The position numbers and the translations under genes are program-made. The notes under the pieces were generated by a model, which worked only from the letters and a program-made list of their open reading frames with translations, was not told where the DNA came from and made no database searches. Shown in pieces: positions 36,236-48,369 of a stretch of 64,000 bases of DNA (position 1 is its first letter; each line of letters starts with the position of its first letter). This stretch comes from Polytrichum commune. Taxonomy: Eukaryota; Streptophyta; Polytrichopsida; Polytrichales; Polytrichaceae. The stretch covers positions 5,270,001-5,334,000 of the forward strand of contig OX485803.1 of NCBI GenBank assembly GCA_950295325.1. The letters are read 5' to 3'.

Positions 36236-38439
36236 CACGTGCCTCAAGGTATGTGAGCCTAACGTGGCCATTTCCAACATTCCAACATTTGTAAGGGTTT
36301 AAGAATCCCCAAAAAACTTACATGAACACAAAGCAGATCCAAATGAAGAACATGACAATCATACTTGTTGTTTATGAGAATTGAAATGAATATCTTGTTA
36401 ATCCTTGCAATAGTGCTCATATATTTTATGTATTATGTATTTTCCTTTGAGTTTATGTACATTCCAAATTTTGAATATGTACCTATATGCTAGAAACTAC
36501 TTAGGGTCACTGACCACTTTAGACCTACATGTCTTAGATACCACATATCCTTTACCCACGTAAGGCCCACATAAGCTCACCCTACCTTACCTTCCATACC
36601 CTCCCTTGTTGTATCTAATATCTCCATGATGCGAACCTTGGCGAGGGGAGAGTGTGGGTCCTTGGAGCATCTTTGTTATGAACACAATGTTTCTTTTCGA
36701 GATCTAGTATAGTAGGTTGCCTTTCTTTGTTGGGCCCCACCACATCGCCCTCCATTACACCCGCCGAGTATTTAATTGTATCTCTTGGTCCACGAGTCTC
36801 CTCAATCCGCCCATGAGAAGGTGACTATATATTCAAAATTCTCTTTTAAGGCTTGGACAAGAGGAACGGTAGATGGGTCTCTAAATGGGTTTTTTTTTTC
36901 ACCTAGCCCACTTCCCCTAGGGGACGAAACACACAAGTAGTAAGAGATGGTTACCACATCCAAATCAAGGCCATAGCCACTTTCCTCGTCATTTTCGGAG
37001 TTGGTATGAATATTTTATTCAGTATCAAAGTGAACTATTCTTGTGCTTATCAAATGGCCGTACAAGTTGCCTACAATTATGTTGATTTTTGAGTCTAAAA
37101 TGATTATCATGTTTTGAGCACGTAGTCTATTTTTTTGAAACACATGTCTTGTTGGTACACCCTAAACTCCGTAATATAAACCCCCATAACGTTAGACACT
37201 CTCTAATATCCAAAAACCTCATGGAATGGATGTTCATAGTACAAATCTCACTCCTTATTGTCACATTTCTCTCCCTTATATCACATATTTGTCATTAATG
37301 CAAACCACCAAAGAAGTCAACCCACACCCTCGCATTGCACCGTGTGTCAACATGTGGAGTGTCACCTTCTTATTCTTATTCTTATTCTTATTCTTCTTAT
37401 GCCACTTGTTGAATGTTGGTGCATGCGTCCGCCACGTCACCTAGGAAGACCAAGTGGAGTGGACCACACTAGCGTAAGTGACGGGAGAACATATTCAAAT
37501 TGTCCTCATGTCTCCTTTGTGTTATTCCATAATGTCACATGCTATGCTAATTCTATAATATCACGCATCCATGTTAACGCTACAAAATATTGTAATATCA
37601 CGTGCACTTTGGTTGCCACATGTGTGACACTACGGAGTATAGAGTGTGTCCATTACTGAAGCCACATCACACTAAGGTGAGTATTTGAGTTTAGCCCTCG
37701 TAAGGCCATTCAAGCCCCCCTCCCTTAATAATCCCTCCCTAATGCAGGCCTATGTCCTCAATATCAAATTGTTTGGAGTTTGTGGTGCTTATGTAAACTC
37801 GTCCATCATAGATGGGGAGGCCCTAATAAAAAAACCCAAGTCGCCTACAAGGTTTGAGGGTTGATACATTTCAACTAGACCCCACTAGAATCATACATAG
37901 TTTATGATGATGTTCCCGAGGTTTGGTGGTCTAAAAATACGCATATTTTAGGGCGATGAAATAATTTGTTATTAACCTTCCAAATGGATGAGTTTACGTA
38001 TACACGACGAATCCCTAGCCAATATGAAACCTCAATGCGTGTGTTTGGAAAGAGGGGAGGGGGGTGTGCATGCGCCATAGGTACCTTCGGTGTAATGTTG
38101 TGTTGGTCACGAAACATCAATTATTTAGAAGTGACAAATCCAATCAATGTTTTGAAACTTATATAGAAAGACCACTTTACACTAGAGCTTGAGGGCCCTT
38201 GATTTGTGATATGCAAATTATGTGATTGATCGAGAACCATAAGACAATCCAAGTTCACTTTACACTAGGCCAATGAAAATTGAAAATGATGAAAAGTCTA
38301 CATGACATCCCACATGGCAACGAGTGGAAAGTGTTTTGTGAGCTATTGGATATTGCACTGGACCCATCAAAAAGAGTTGAGCCAAACACAAAACTAGAAA
38401 CCATGACATTCAATTTAATTGCCATTGGCTCCTTGAAAT
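36236..38439. other. Gene-free stretch with repeat family II and a TTATTC microsatellite
   Basis: A family II copy (minus) lies at 36935-37165. (CTTATT)n is at 37368-37396. The ORFs at 37226-37659 overlap this microsatellite and have no recognised homology. Confidence 0.4.
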
Positions 38440-38530
38440 ATTACATTGCCATGGTGGGGATCCGAACCCAAACTCATGTTACTTCCCTCAAAACGATCAA
38501 CTTTCTCTTACCACTAAGCTCGACAGTTCA
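38440..38530 (-). mobile_element. Probable tRNA-derived SINE head
   Basis: On the minus strand a B box ggttcggatcc spans 38458-38468, and an A-box-like gcttagtggtaag lies about 40 bases upstream at 38507-38519. The ends and target duplication were not located. Confidence 0.45.
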
Positions 38531-38805
38531 TCAATTGCACAATGGAATTTCTATTTCTCACGGTACGGCCTTTGGATGATTTCCAAGGGACCTTAGATTT
38601 TCAAGGTCATGGCTCTTGGTCCATGTGTTAAGCAGCCTTAAGCACATTAATCATACCATTTTTGGTGCATTTGGTATTAATTCATGAAACATGCACTATT
38701 TTGCCAAATCTCAAAATTAATAATGACTAATTGTTTGTACTATGTGTCACTAAATTAATGCATGCATGTTCATGTACCATACATTTCAACAAAAAGAATG
38801 CATCA

Positions 38806-39020
38806 ATGATCGGGGAGAACCGGTAGTTAGTTACAAATGAACCGGTTGAATTTGAGAAATAACCGGTTGAAGTTCAAGACTGCATGAAAATTGCCGATCA
38901 TTTTGAGGAATCTATGGAATATACCCATTAAAAAAAAGGAGAACCGGAGGAGGTCAACATGTAACCGGTTGGACTTGCAAACACTAGGATCTCAACCGGT
39001 TCTGCCCAAAAATCTCCCCG
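38806..39020 (-). repeat. AACCGGTT-palindrome repeat family, copy without MITE
   Basis: Contains aaccggtt-type palindromes at about 38840, 38863, 38965 and 38995, with gagaataaccggttgaag-like words. It matches 41875-42017 and 44340-44520 in the opposite orientation. At about 38832-38836 it carries the site that is occupied by a MITE in the 42-kb copy. Confidence 0.75.
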
Positions 39021-41649
39021 GTCACTGTAATGCATGCTCTTACGTGCTTTGAAGCTCGAGGCCGCAACTTTGAGAATCATTCTCAAAATGATGCAACAAC
39101 AACAACTTCAGGTGTTGTAGAATGGTATGATGGCATTGCTACTCATCAAAACTTGACCAAAACAACAACGAACACACATTGAACATCATTTTAGGACACA
39201 CAATCGTGCGATGTTTTGGTGGCACTACTTTCATAACGTAAAAGGAAGTTTGGTACCACCTTCACTTATTTCCCACACTCGCCACACTCTTAGCCCCCCC
39301 CCCCCCCCCTCACTAAATGGGGAATCAATAGTGGAGTTGTCTTGAGGTAGATATTAACATTGATTCCCACGACTATAGTATTGTGGAATACGATTAAGTG
39401 GGGCCCATGGAGGAATTAAGCGGGGCCCATGAGACGGGGCCCTTGGCCCTTGGGTTGGGTGGGAGGGGAACGCGGGAGGTGAGAATAATGTTTAAGATGG
39501 AATAACATTCGGCCTGGTGAATATGGATGATCACATCGGTGGTGACTGACTGCGTTTTCTAATTCAAGACCTCGGATCGGAAGAGCATCACACATACAAA
39601 ATATCTTGTGACCTCGTGCCATTATAGAGCGTGAGTGCTTCTATTTAAGACACTTGATATTCAAGTTCGGATTAATCATCCTGATTTAGTATGGTGGGAT
39701 CCAATTAGTCGAATGGAATTTGAATGCACTTTAGAGTGATGGGGTTTTATCACATCCCCCATGGTAGGTTTCATGAACCCAATCCTTATCTCAAGAATCC
39801 ATGTCCAAGGTTAGATTTGGATTCGAAATGGGGGTTGCACACACACACATATGTACATACATACATCTTCACGTGTCCAACCAACCATCGTGTGACATGT
39901 GGCACTCTCACTCAATTCTTTTAATGCGGAGAGAATGAGGCCCCTTTTACCCTAGAGTGCGAGTTGAGAGCCCACTCTTTTAGCTTCGATACTTGAGATT
40001 GTCAAGCTTTCACCCATAGTTCGAACTATTTGAGCTCTCTTGGTCGTTCACACAAGTGTAGCGTGGCCATGCTCAAAGTGAGATATAAAAGGAGGGTGGG
40101 GAGGGGGGTTATCACACTAAACAAATAAGTATTTCTGACAAACCAAAGCAAACATTCATGACAAGTCAACGGATGTTTGAAAGATCATTGGCATGGGGAA
40201 CAAAAGCTTGTTGCAGTCATTCCACATGGGGTCCATCACGACACCGTCTAAATGTGGTCAACTTAGTAAGAAGTTTAAGTTCTCGAGTTGAGAGCTCACA
40301 TGTTTAAGTGCATTTGAGTGAGCAAGTATGCATAAGAGGCTTCCTGCCAATCAGAGGACTCGTTTCTTCAAGCTCATAACTTAATTTCAATAACTTGATC
40401 ATTTGTATAACCTTGTGACACTTGGTGTCAATGTGTTTACTAATATCTTGGAATTAGTTTGCCCAATAGTATTACAAGGGTTACATAATGCTCAATTCAG
40501 TAGACCATGAATGTAAACATACATATGACTTCTAACATTAATATGTTGAATAATATACTTCTCTGCATACTAATCTAGAAACTAGGAAACCCTCAGGGAA
40601 CCTTCAAAATCCCACACAAATGCTCTTATACGATGGGATGAGCAATCAACCCCTTCATCTTGCAAACATTGATTTTTCATCCGCCAAAAATTCATCCTTC
40701 GGAAGTTTTTCCCGGGTTGCCCGAGCAGTTTCGTAGACCATAGGATGGGGCTCTGCGAATGGATGGCTTGGATGTGGTATGCCCACGACCACGCACCCTC
40801 CATTCATAACGCCTCAGTGAAATAGTTGACCCACCATCCTAGTCGGGCAAGTTATAACGTCGATTTTTAGTAGCCCGACACCACTCATTGTATACGATCA
40901 TTTAAGCATTAAAAAAACTTGGATGACTTTGTGCTATTTCTCATAAACTCCAGAGTTGGGACTAAACCCATCGTATCATCTCCTTTACTTTACAATTAAC
41001 TCTATTGAACATGCCACTTCTAGATCTCTAGCAACCTAGTTTAGACCATTCACGAATCGCCAATAATGTATGTATGTGAGGAGGTATTAAGCTACAATAT
41101 ATATATAGAGAGAGAGAGGATGTTTTTGGTGTCGTAAACCATGGGACCCACCCACATCCAATTAGTCACCCGCTTGGGGAAAAGGCTCATCAGTCAGGCA
41201 CGGAAAGCTGTGTACTAATACTTATGACAAAACACAGTAACATGGGACAAAAGGTAAAGTAATCGAGGGTGGTCAAATCTGACATGCTCATGATAAATTG
41301 GGACACAAATTAAAGACTCCAGTCCAGTTTAAGTAAGTATAACTTAATTATATGTTATAGGGTTACGTACATAAAGTTACCAACATCGTGTCAAAATGGG
41401 AACACAGTCTCCAGATTAGCATGTCATTCCAAGTTACTTTTGAAGGGACCTTTGTTTGTTTTTGTTTATAATTTTATTTTAGCAGCCAGCGTCAAAATGA
41501 ATAAAACCAAGAAGAAAACGCAGCCACAAGGGACCTTTGGTACTTCTGCTCACTATGCACATGTGCGATCTTCTTTCCTAACTTTCCAACATTACTTCAT
41601 TTAAGGAGGTGAACCTGTGCTCGGGAAGAAATTTTGGCACGATCGATCG
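39021..41649. other. Gene-free stretch
   Basis: No gene was recognised. A poly-C run is at 39295-39310 and a short ATAT/GAGA tract at about 41097-41117. The ORFs are short and overlap on both strands. Confidence 0.35.
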
Positions 41650-41870
41650 AAATTGTAGTGTTTCTTTTTTCTTTTTCTTTTGAGACAGAAGGCTGACATG
41701 CCAACGCCAAAGCATAGGAGATAGTTGACCACATGGCAAGTTTTCCGTCAAGTAGAGAGGAGATTTCACTGTCGGGATTCGAACTGCCAACCTCTTCCAT
41801 GAGATTTGGGTATCTCTCCACCATCATCCAGTAGTTTAAGATCATCTCGGACCAAAAATTATAGTGTTTC
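41650..41870 (-). mobile_element. tRNA-derived SINE (family S2), second copy
   Basis: The body is 41665-41855 on the minus strand, flanked by 15-bp direct repeats aaattgtagtgtttc (41650-41664) and aaattatagtgtttc (41856-41870) that differ at one base. The B box agttcgaatcc spans 41775-41785 on the minus strand. The tail, on the left, is a CTTTTT-rich run. Same sequence family as 7346-7535, but a different target site. Confidence 0.88.
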
Positions 41871-41874
41871 CAAG

Positions 41875-42017
41875 TGCATCCGGTTACATGTTGTGATTCT
41901 CCGGTTTTTCTTTATTGATTTGAGATTTGTTCCATAGACTTCTCTACAATGATTGGTAATTTTACTGAGGTCTTAAAACTTCAACCGATTATTTCTCAAA
42001 CTCAACCGGTTCATTTG
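41875..42017 (+). repeat. AACCGGTT-palindrome repeat, interrupted by a MITE
   Basis: Runs tccggttacatgttgtga to tcaaccggttcatttgaaa, the reverse complement of the 38-kb copy. It is cut at 42021 by a family A MITE and seems to resume after 42410 with gttctcc. Confidence 0.7.
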
Positions 42018-42021
42018 AAAC

Positions 42022-42410
42022 TACACTAAATATGAGACTTAGAGTTGTCGTATGGTATTTAATGTCAATATGGTAACTTTTTGGATGACACTTCTTATGA
42101 ATAAGTGAACAAATATTGTCATGGGTGATGGATGAGTTCATCCATTGGCCAAAACCCTACCTTCTCTTGTCATCAACTTGTGATGAAATATTGTCACGGA
42201 TGATTGCAACTTGCATGAAAAAGCACTTGGTAAGTGACAGTAATTGCAACATTGTACATCTATAATCCCCCCCCCCCCCCAAAAAAAATGACAAGGAATG
42301 ACAAATAATGTGGGGTTAACATTGAGTGTTGGTGACGCTTTACTATGGTTTACAATTAGTATTGAGCAAGACATTTAGAATAGGCAACACTAAATATCAT
42401 ATTTAATGTA
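42022..42410. mobile_element. MITE family A, full length, TA target duplication
   Basis: The element is 42024-42408, starting CACTAAATATGAG and ending ATATTTAATG, with TA on each side. The same site is empty in the AACCGGTT-family copy near 38832. About 385 bp, non-coding, with a poly-C/poly-A run at 42268-42287. Other copies: 57664-58042, 56640-57125 and the head-to-head pair at 30854-31446. Confidence 0.85.
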
Positions 42411-43420
42411 GTTGTCAGTTCTCCACGTTCATTGGGCAACCCTAATGACTTAATTTTGAAAGACCTTTGACATTAGAGTTAACCCTAAATCCTCTCAAAA
42501 AACTCATGTTTAGGTGAGGAGTTTTTTTCTTTCACTTTTTTCATTTTAAAGTGTCAAAGACTGTTCAAGTGGTGTTAGAAACCCAAATTTTGGTGAAATG
42601 AAGGGATGCATTGGATTTTGTTCAAAAGATTGCTATTCAAAAATGAATTTCATGGATTTTTTTGAAGGCACCTCAAATGATGCTCTCAAGAGTTTGGCAA
42701 GAAGTTCATTTTTATAGCCGTTGTTTGGACAATTTCAAACTCTTTTGCTTTGTTTCACCAAAATTAGGGTTCCGACAACACTCGACCATTCCTTGAATGC
42801 TTTAAAATGTCAAAAGTGGTAAGGAACTCCCTACCAAAACATTAGTTTTTGAGAGACTTTAAGGAAATTAAAGTCTCCTAAATCAAGAAAAATCAAGAAA
42901 GTGTCTCCTAAAGCTATAGATATATCCGAGCCGTTTGGGAATTATGAAAACTCATAGTATCAAACAGAATATTGCAACATTACACACTAATGAATGTTGG
43001 AACCCATAATTGATCACTTCAATTTAACACAATACCACCATCGCTACACCAAGTACCCACAGTGCCCAAAGATGTAGCTCCTCAACAAGGCTCAAACCCA
43101 ACATACTCTGCATAATAGGTCACTTGTATAATAACTCGCCACACACGGCCCCTACACCAAAATTTACCATACAATTCATAGAATTTACATCATGCAATGA
43201 CATATTCGCCAAAAAATCCCTCAAAAGGGAAACCACTAAATATCAACCACTCATCATCAACATCACTACACGTTGATGGAAGGTGGGCCCTCCATGGTAA
43301 TAGTTGTAGGCGCAAGACCAATCACACACGTCCCATCCATGAAAGGCCTAGAAACAAAACATAAATCCTAGTTACAAAAATCAAAATCACATTCAAACAA
43401 ACTAATACAATTGCTACACA
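42411..43420. other. Gene-free stretch
   Basis: No gene was recognised. From about 42960 on, the plus strand is rich in C and A and poor in G, as in the LINE-like fragment at 46-48 kb. No protein motif could be found to confirm a relation. Confidence 0.35.

Positions 43421-43422
<2 letters not shown>

Positions 43423-43462
<40 letters not shown>
43423..43462. repeat. (AC)n microsatellite
   Basis: About twenty uninterrupted AC units. Confidence 0.97.
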
Positions 43463-43465
<3 letters not shown>

Positions 43466-43689
43466 ATGCTAGTCCACAAAAGAAGACTCTAAAACCAACA
43501 ATATGTCGCCGACCTCCAAGACCCGCCTTAAACCAACAAACCACAAGGGAAGCATGAAAGACGCAACCCTACATTGACAAAGTTGCATCACTCATATAAA
43601 TAAACAAATCATCACAACCCTTGAAGACCAACCGTAAAACAACATGACAAAAGTTTGTTAGTGGCAGAATCCACCATATTAGCTCAACG

Positions 43690-43880
43690 AACAATTGCTT
43701 AAGGAGAGACCATTGGTTGTCACTACATTTCCTACATGCACTCACATAATAGCCCTTGGTCATTCGACATCCATGTCTAGTCAAACAAGCTCCTTAGGAA
43801 TCGAACCCGGACCAAATAACATGCAACTTATAGTCACTCCTAACCAACATGGAGCTAATGACTTGGTGCCCACCCACCAC
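43690..43880 (-). mobile_element. Possible tRNA-derived SINE
   Basis: On the minus strand a good B box ggttcgattcc is at 43797-43807, with tgttggttaggagtg about 35 bases upstream at 43837-43851. No target duplication was identified, so the borders are approximate. Confidence 0.4.
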
Positions 43881-44339
43881 CAAAACATACCCTTGTCCCC
43901 TTCTTCTAGATGTTAATACCCTTGGACAACACTCAATAGATACAAGCATTGACTACTGGTCATTTTTATTGGTTAGTAAAGTAATGTATACTCCTTGCGA
44001 AGGGTGAAGTAGTTTTACATCTACCGTAATTGTCCATGGATGTCTTACCAAAAGACACTCCATTCACTTCACCCTCCCTTGGAGACTAGAGTTCTTTACA
44101 TACGATATAAGGGCTCCTCCCATCATAATTACCAACTAACACAAATATAATACTTGGAAATGAAAAGGAAATGATGGGACCGTGCGTTTCACCTCTCCCA
44201 AGCAAAATCCATCCCACACCAACCCCAAGGAGAGTGAGTGCGGTGCAACAATTTGATTGAATGCTCATTCCAATCCTTGATAACAAAATAAATACTTCAA
44301 ACACTTGATTGCAAGTGCCTAGAATTTTGTTTGGGGTAT

Positions 44340-44520
44340 AATTGGTCAAGATCCTAGTGTTTCCAAGTTCAACCAGTTTACATGTTGACATCTTCCAGTT
44401 GTTCTTAATTAATTTGAGGTATATTCTAAAGCTTCCTCCTCTAAAACGATTGGTCCGTTTCTTGAAGTCTCGAACCTTAACCAGTTATCTCTCAAAGTCA
44501 ACCGGTTCATCTATAAGTAG
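44340..44520 (+). repeat. AACCGGTT-palindrome repeat copy
   Basis: Contains cctagtgtttccaagttcaa, tttacatgttgac, ttaaccagttatctctcaaa and gtcaaccggttcatctataa, in the order of the 41.9-kb copy. No MITE is present at the shared site. Confidence 0.7.
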
Positions 44521-45779
44521 CGGTAGTTCTTCCCATTCATGTGGTTGGATTGCATTTGCCTTGACACCCGCTTATATTGTCGAGCATTGGAGTTGTGTTT
44601 GTAAAGGGGAGGCCAATGTGATAATTTATTGTGGGTAAAATATCCAAAATGAGCCTACTCCTTGATATTCGGTTATTCACTTCCCAATGCAGCTGAGGCA
44701 TAGTTTTGGCCCACCAGGCATTTCACCCCAGATGATAAGCATTTGTCCCAAATCTCAAGTTAATAAGGAATGTTGATCTTTGACTTCAAATCTTACGTTC
44801 ACAAGGAGAGGGAATTATCGCACACAAGCAGTGTTCAAGTTTGAAGTGTGCACATGCATTTCAATGCGAAGGGCTTCACTATAATAACTCTTCACTCAAA
44901 CTTTCAAACTTTTCTACAACACTTCATGAAGAAAAAATAACTTGATATTGGCCGTTTTGTATTGAATATGAAAATAATATGATGTCTCCGCTGTATTGAA
45001 GAAGTACATACAATAAAATGACGCACTGAAAATATTTAGATTCCCTACATAATGCACTTAATCATCATCCAACTCCAAAGGCAGAGTCCTCTGGTTTTTG
45101 GTCGATTTCCAAGTGTCAAAAATCTAGCCCAAATTCATATTCTCCATCGGAAGACCGCATAATGACACTCGCATCAATGCATCCAATGTATCAAGTTTCA
45201 ATCGACTTTTGTGATCACTCTTCACCCAACTTTGTTTGGAAAATCCACGTCTAAATATAGTTGGGCTTGCCAAGCCGAAGTTGTAGTCAGTGCCGAGTTG
45301 AAGTTGCAGAGAGGAATTTGGAAGTGTTTGCTAGAGTGACAAGATTGGAGTCCAACTATGTTTCTATTTGCAAATTGCGGCCACCATATTTTGTGACATG
45401 CAATTTTTTGAGAGGCCTTCACTATGAAGGGTGGAAACTTTGCATAGCACATTTTTGTGATGTGCCCAAAAAGAAGCTTTTTTGACGGCAAAATGGCATT
45501 TGACATGTGTTGAAGACTTCAATATTGAACACTGCACACGAGCGTACCTCTCATTCATCCGACATAATAAAAGCCCTAAAATGATATGTAACGCAATGGC
45601 TATTATTTGTAGCTGATTTGACATTGGAATAAGTTCTAAAGGTCCCAAATTAGTCTACCTTAAGTCATTCAAATTGATTCAAGTAGAAGTCAATGGGGAG
45701 TCAAGTTTTTATGTTGGATGGATGAGAGATAAAGCAAACGTGTCTAATTCAATACTTCTCTTCATTGGACATCTACATT
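44521..45779. other. Gene-free stretch
   Basis: No gene was recognised. The overlapping ORFs on both strands at 45222-45648 have no known family. Confidence 0.3.
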
Positions 45780-45965
45780 TGAGTGGTATGTGGTTTGGTG
45801 TGGCTCAATAAATGGATACCAAAAAGGACATGTGTTTAAGAGGTATTGGATTACATGCTCAAACTATAGTACCATTCTAGGCTCAATAATCAACATAATT
45901 GGGGAGATCCTTATAGCCATTCAATGAGCATGGGAATCTTTACTTTGACGATGAAATTCATACGA
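45780..45965 (+). repeat. Dispersed repeat family II copy
   Basis: Parallels 20330-20540: gagtggtatgtggttt, atggataccaaaaag, accattctaggctcaa, caacataattgggg and tgagcatgggaatc. Confidence 0.7.
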
Positions 45966-46739
45966 ACTCCAAAAGAAACCCAAAAGAACACTCCTGATCA
46001 ACCAACATCACTCTATAGACCAATCGATCCTAAATTGCTTATAGACACATTCAAACTCACATACTCCTACCTCTCATCATCATTCACATGCCCCACCTCA
46101 CTTAAAAACTACAACTCACCCACCATAGAGACATCATTTTTGGCTCATGGGGCCCAACCATGACAAAACAATGGCAAAGGGGTGGTTCGGCACACCCCAT
46201 CGACCACCAAACCACAAACGAAGTGATCTATTGGGCCATAATGGTTGCCAAATAAAGCCCCAACAATATTACGATCCTCAACCACAAAGACTGGTCACCT
46301 TCTAAACCAACATTAACACAACAAGACATCATCCCACCAAATGCCCTTCGATACGCGCTAGAACCACAATGGTCACCTTCCTATAACCATCTAGAACTAT
46401 TACTCACAACAATTATACGCATACACATCCTAGACACCCCACTTGTGGAACACACTTGCACTTTAACTACAAAAAATCATTCAAGACATGCACAATGTCA
46501 ACATTCCCCCACACAACCTTACGACCACCATAAATACATATAGGGTAATTACATCAAACAATTGGATGAGTGCACCCAAAATCATATGCCACCTCCACAC
46601 ACACACACACACATACACTCACCCCACACACCCGCCCAAGTACCGGCCATACTACAAGAATAGTACATCACGAACCCACTCAAATACAATCCCCAAAATT
46701 CCATATACACAAATGGCTCATATATATCACAAGCTGGTA

Positions 46740-47075
46740 AACGTAATGGAAACTTAGTAGGCTTAGGGGTCTTCATCCTTATCGATAACATGCAAATAAT
46801 GGAAACTACCATGTTATTAAAACGTACTACACACATATCTCTATGCCATTTGGCTAGCCCTAGTCTATCCCGTGACATCCACATAGTTACCGACAACCTA
46901 AATAATATATACCTCCTAAACAACCACATAAGATGACCATCCTTGCAACATCACCACCCATACAAACTCCTTGTAGGCTCAATAGTTCACCTCATCACCT
47001 AGTTCCCACACGTGCATTCATGGAAACAACCAAGTAATTAGACTAGCCAATGTGGCACATCTAAATCGAAGTTTA
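46740..47075 (+). pseudogene. RNase H-like fragment of a LINE-like retrotransposon
   Basis: Shifting frames give GNLVGLGVFILIDN, then DIHIVTDNLNNIYLLNNH, then HGNNQVIRLANVAHL. This resembles an RNase H domain of plant non-LTR elements: a tDS-like core, then the sHigi.GNe.AD.lA motif. The minus-strand fragment near 49351-49563 has the same final motif in better form. Frameshifts and stops make it a pseudogene. No reverse transcriptase motif was found upstream. Confidence 0.55.
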
Positions 47076-47625
47076 TCCTAAAACCATTTATGCACATAGC
47101 TCACATTATACCATATAGACTAGCTAAACCACCATCATGAACTAACCTTATAAGATTGATAAGAAACCTAAAGTCATATGTAAAGAAAGAACATAATAGG
47201 CTCGTGATCTTAAAAAAAACCAAACAATTTCATTGTGCCAAAAAAATGAAATTCGGATGATCAAATCGACCATAAACTATCCAACTTGTTTTAGAAAACA
47301 CATCAAACTATCGATGCTCAAGTTACACAAATATTAAAATCAAGGTATGTCCAATATATGGAGATCCATAGAAAGAACATATTCATGCCCCGTAAATTTA
47401 CAAATCCTAAATGCACACTTTACTAAAATAATGACAAAGACACATGGCCACATTTGCTATCCCTATGCAACCATAAATTCTTCAAAGCCCTCAAAATTGC
47501 AAGACATAAAACGTTGCCACCCCAAAACTCATTAACCTACTCAAATCATGTGTACACACAAAACACTATACACTTACAAATGTAGGCAACAAAGAAGACC
47601 TTCCCCATGTTAACACCACCCCACC

Positions 47626-48275
47626 TTGGATTCTATAGTGCTCACGCCAAACCACAAAGTGTACATTCTTGCAAGATTATGCCCAAACATCATGTATGTA
47701 CAAGCAACAACACAAGAACAACTTGGCCTGTTCATAACAACTCCTAACATGGCCATTCATATGACAGAATTCACATTCACACATAATAGATCTATATGGA
47801 CAAAATACCCCCCCCCCAAAAAAAAAATCCCATCAAAACAAAACAAGCCAAAAACAACTTCTTTATAACCACAATTAATGTGCAAGGCTGGAAAGTCAAC
47901 CCACTCATATTCATTACCACATGAGGTTGTAGGCTCCATCCATAAGCAAAGCATTGAAGTACTAGAAAACCTACACATACCCCCAAAATTTGTCCTGAAA
48001 TACAAATGAAAAACATCCACCATATAGCCACCAAATACCTAATGTATTTAGTCCTCAACAAAAGAAAAATAAACAACAAACAAGAACTTATATAACTGCC
48101 TCACCATGGTTGATTTGTGGAAACCACGCAACTACCCAAATGAAGCCCACCTACTTGAAAGATAGGCAGTTAACCCCACCTTAATAGCAAAGGGACTCTT
48201 GAACATAAGTAGGACCAACAGGCTCAAATTCACATCGGTAAAACATGAACATTTACTTATCATTATTAATATCAA
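47626..48275 (+). pseudogene. C-terminal domain and 3' end of the LINE-like element (possible PD-(D/E)XK nuclease)
   Basis: Successive frames encode LARLCPNIMYVQA, MTEFTFTHNR, then GWKVNPLIFITT, EVVGSIHKQSIEVLENLHIP and MKNIHHIATKYLMYLVLNKR. An RPD-like motif followed by a hydrophobic strand with Glu (here xxxE-FTFTHNR) is the layout of restriction-like nucleases. Here the first acidic residue is Asn, so this copy would be inactive. The last part matches the copy at 8588-8670. The family assignment is inference, and the frame is broken at least twice. Confidence 0.45.
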
Positions 48276-48369
48276 CTCCAAAAGTAACGTGGAAAGTGGC
48301 TACAACCTCGATTTGAGTTTGCTAACCAAGTTGTGCTAGCGGGGTGTTTCATATCCTATGAGAAGTGGG
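48276..48369. repeat. Family II repeat end
   Basis: Contains ttgctaaccaagttgtgcta and tcctatgagaagtggg, matching the right end of the family II copy near 20575-20625. It is interrupted by the MITE that follows. Confidence 0.5.

Noticed and set aside
37226..37659. ORFs of 72 and 133 residues
   Set aside because: Driven by a CTTATT microsatellite and without recognised domain or splice context.
42022..42410. Calling the CACTAAAT-ended MITEs CACTA-superfamily elements
   Set aside because: CACTA transposons make 3-bp duplications. The empty site at 38.8 kb shows TA, and CTA/TAG at the two sides is inverted, not direct.
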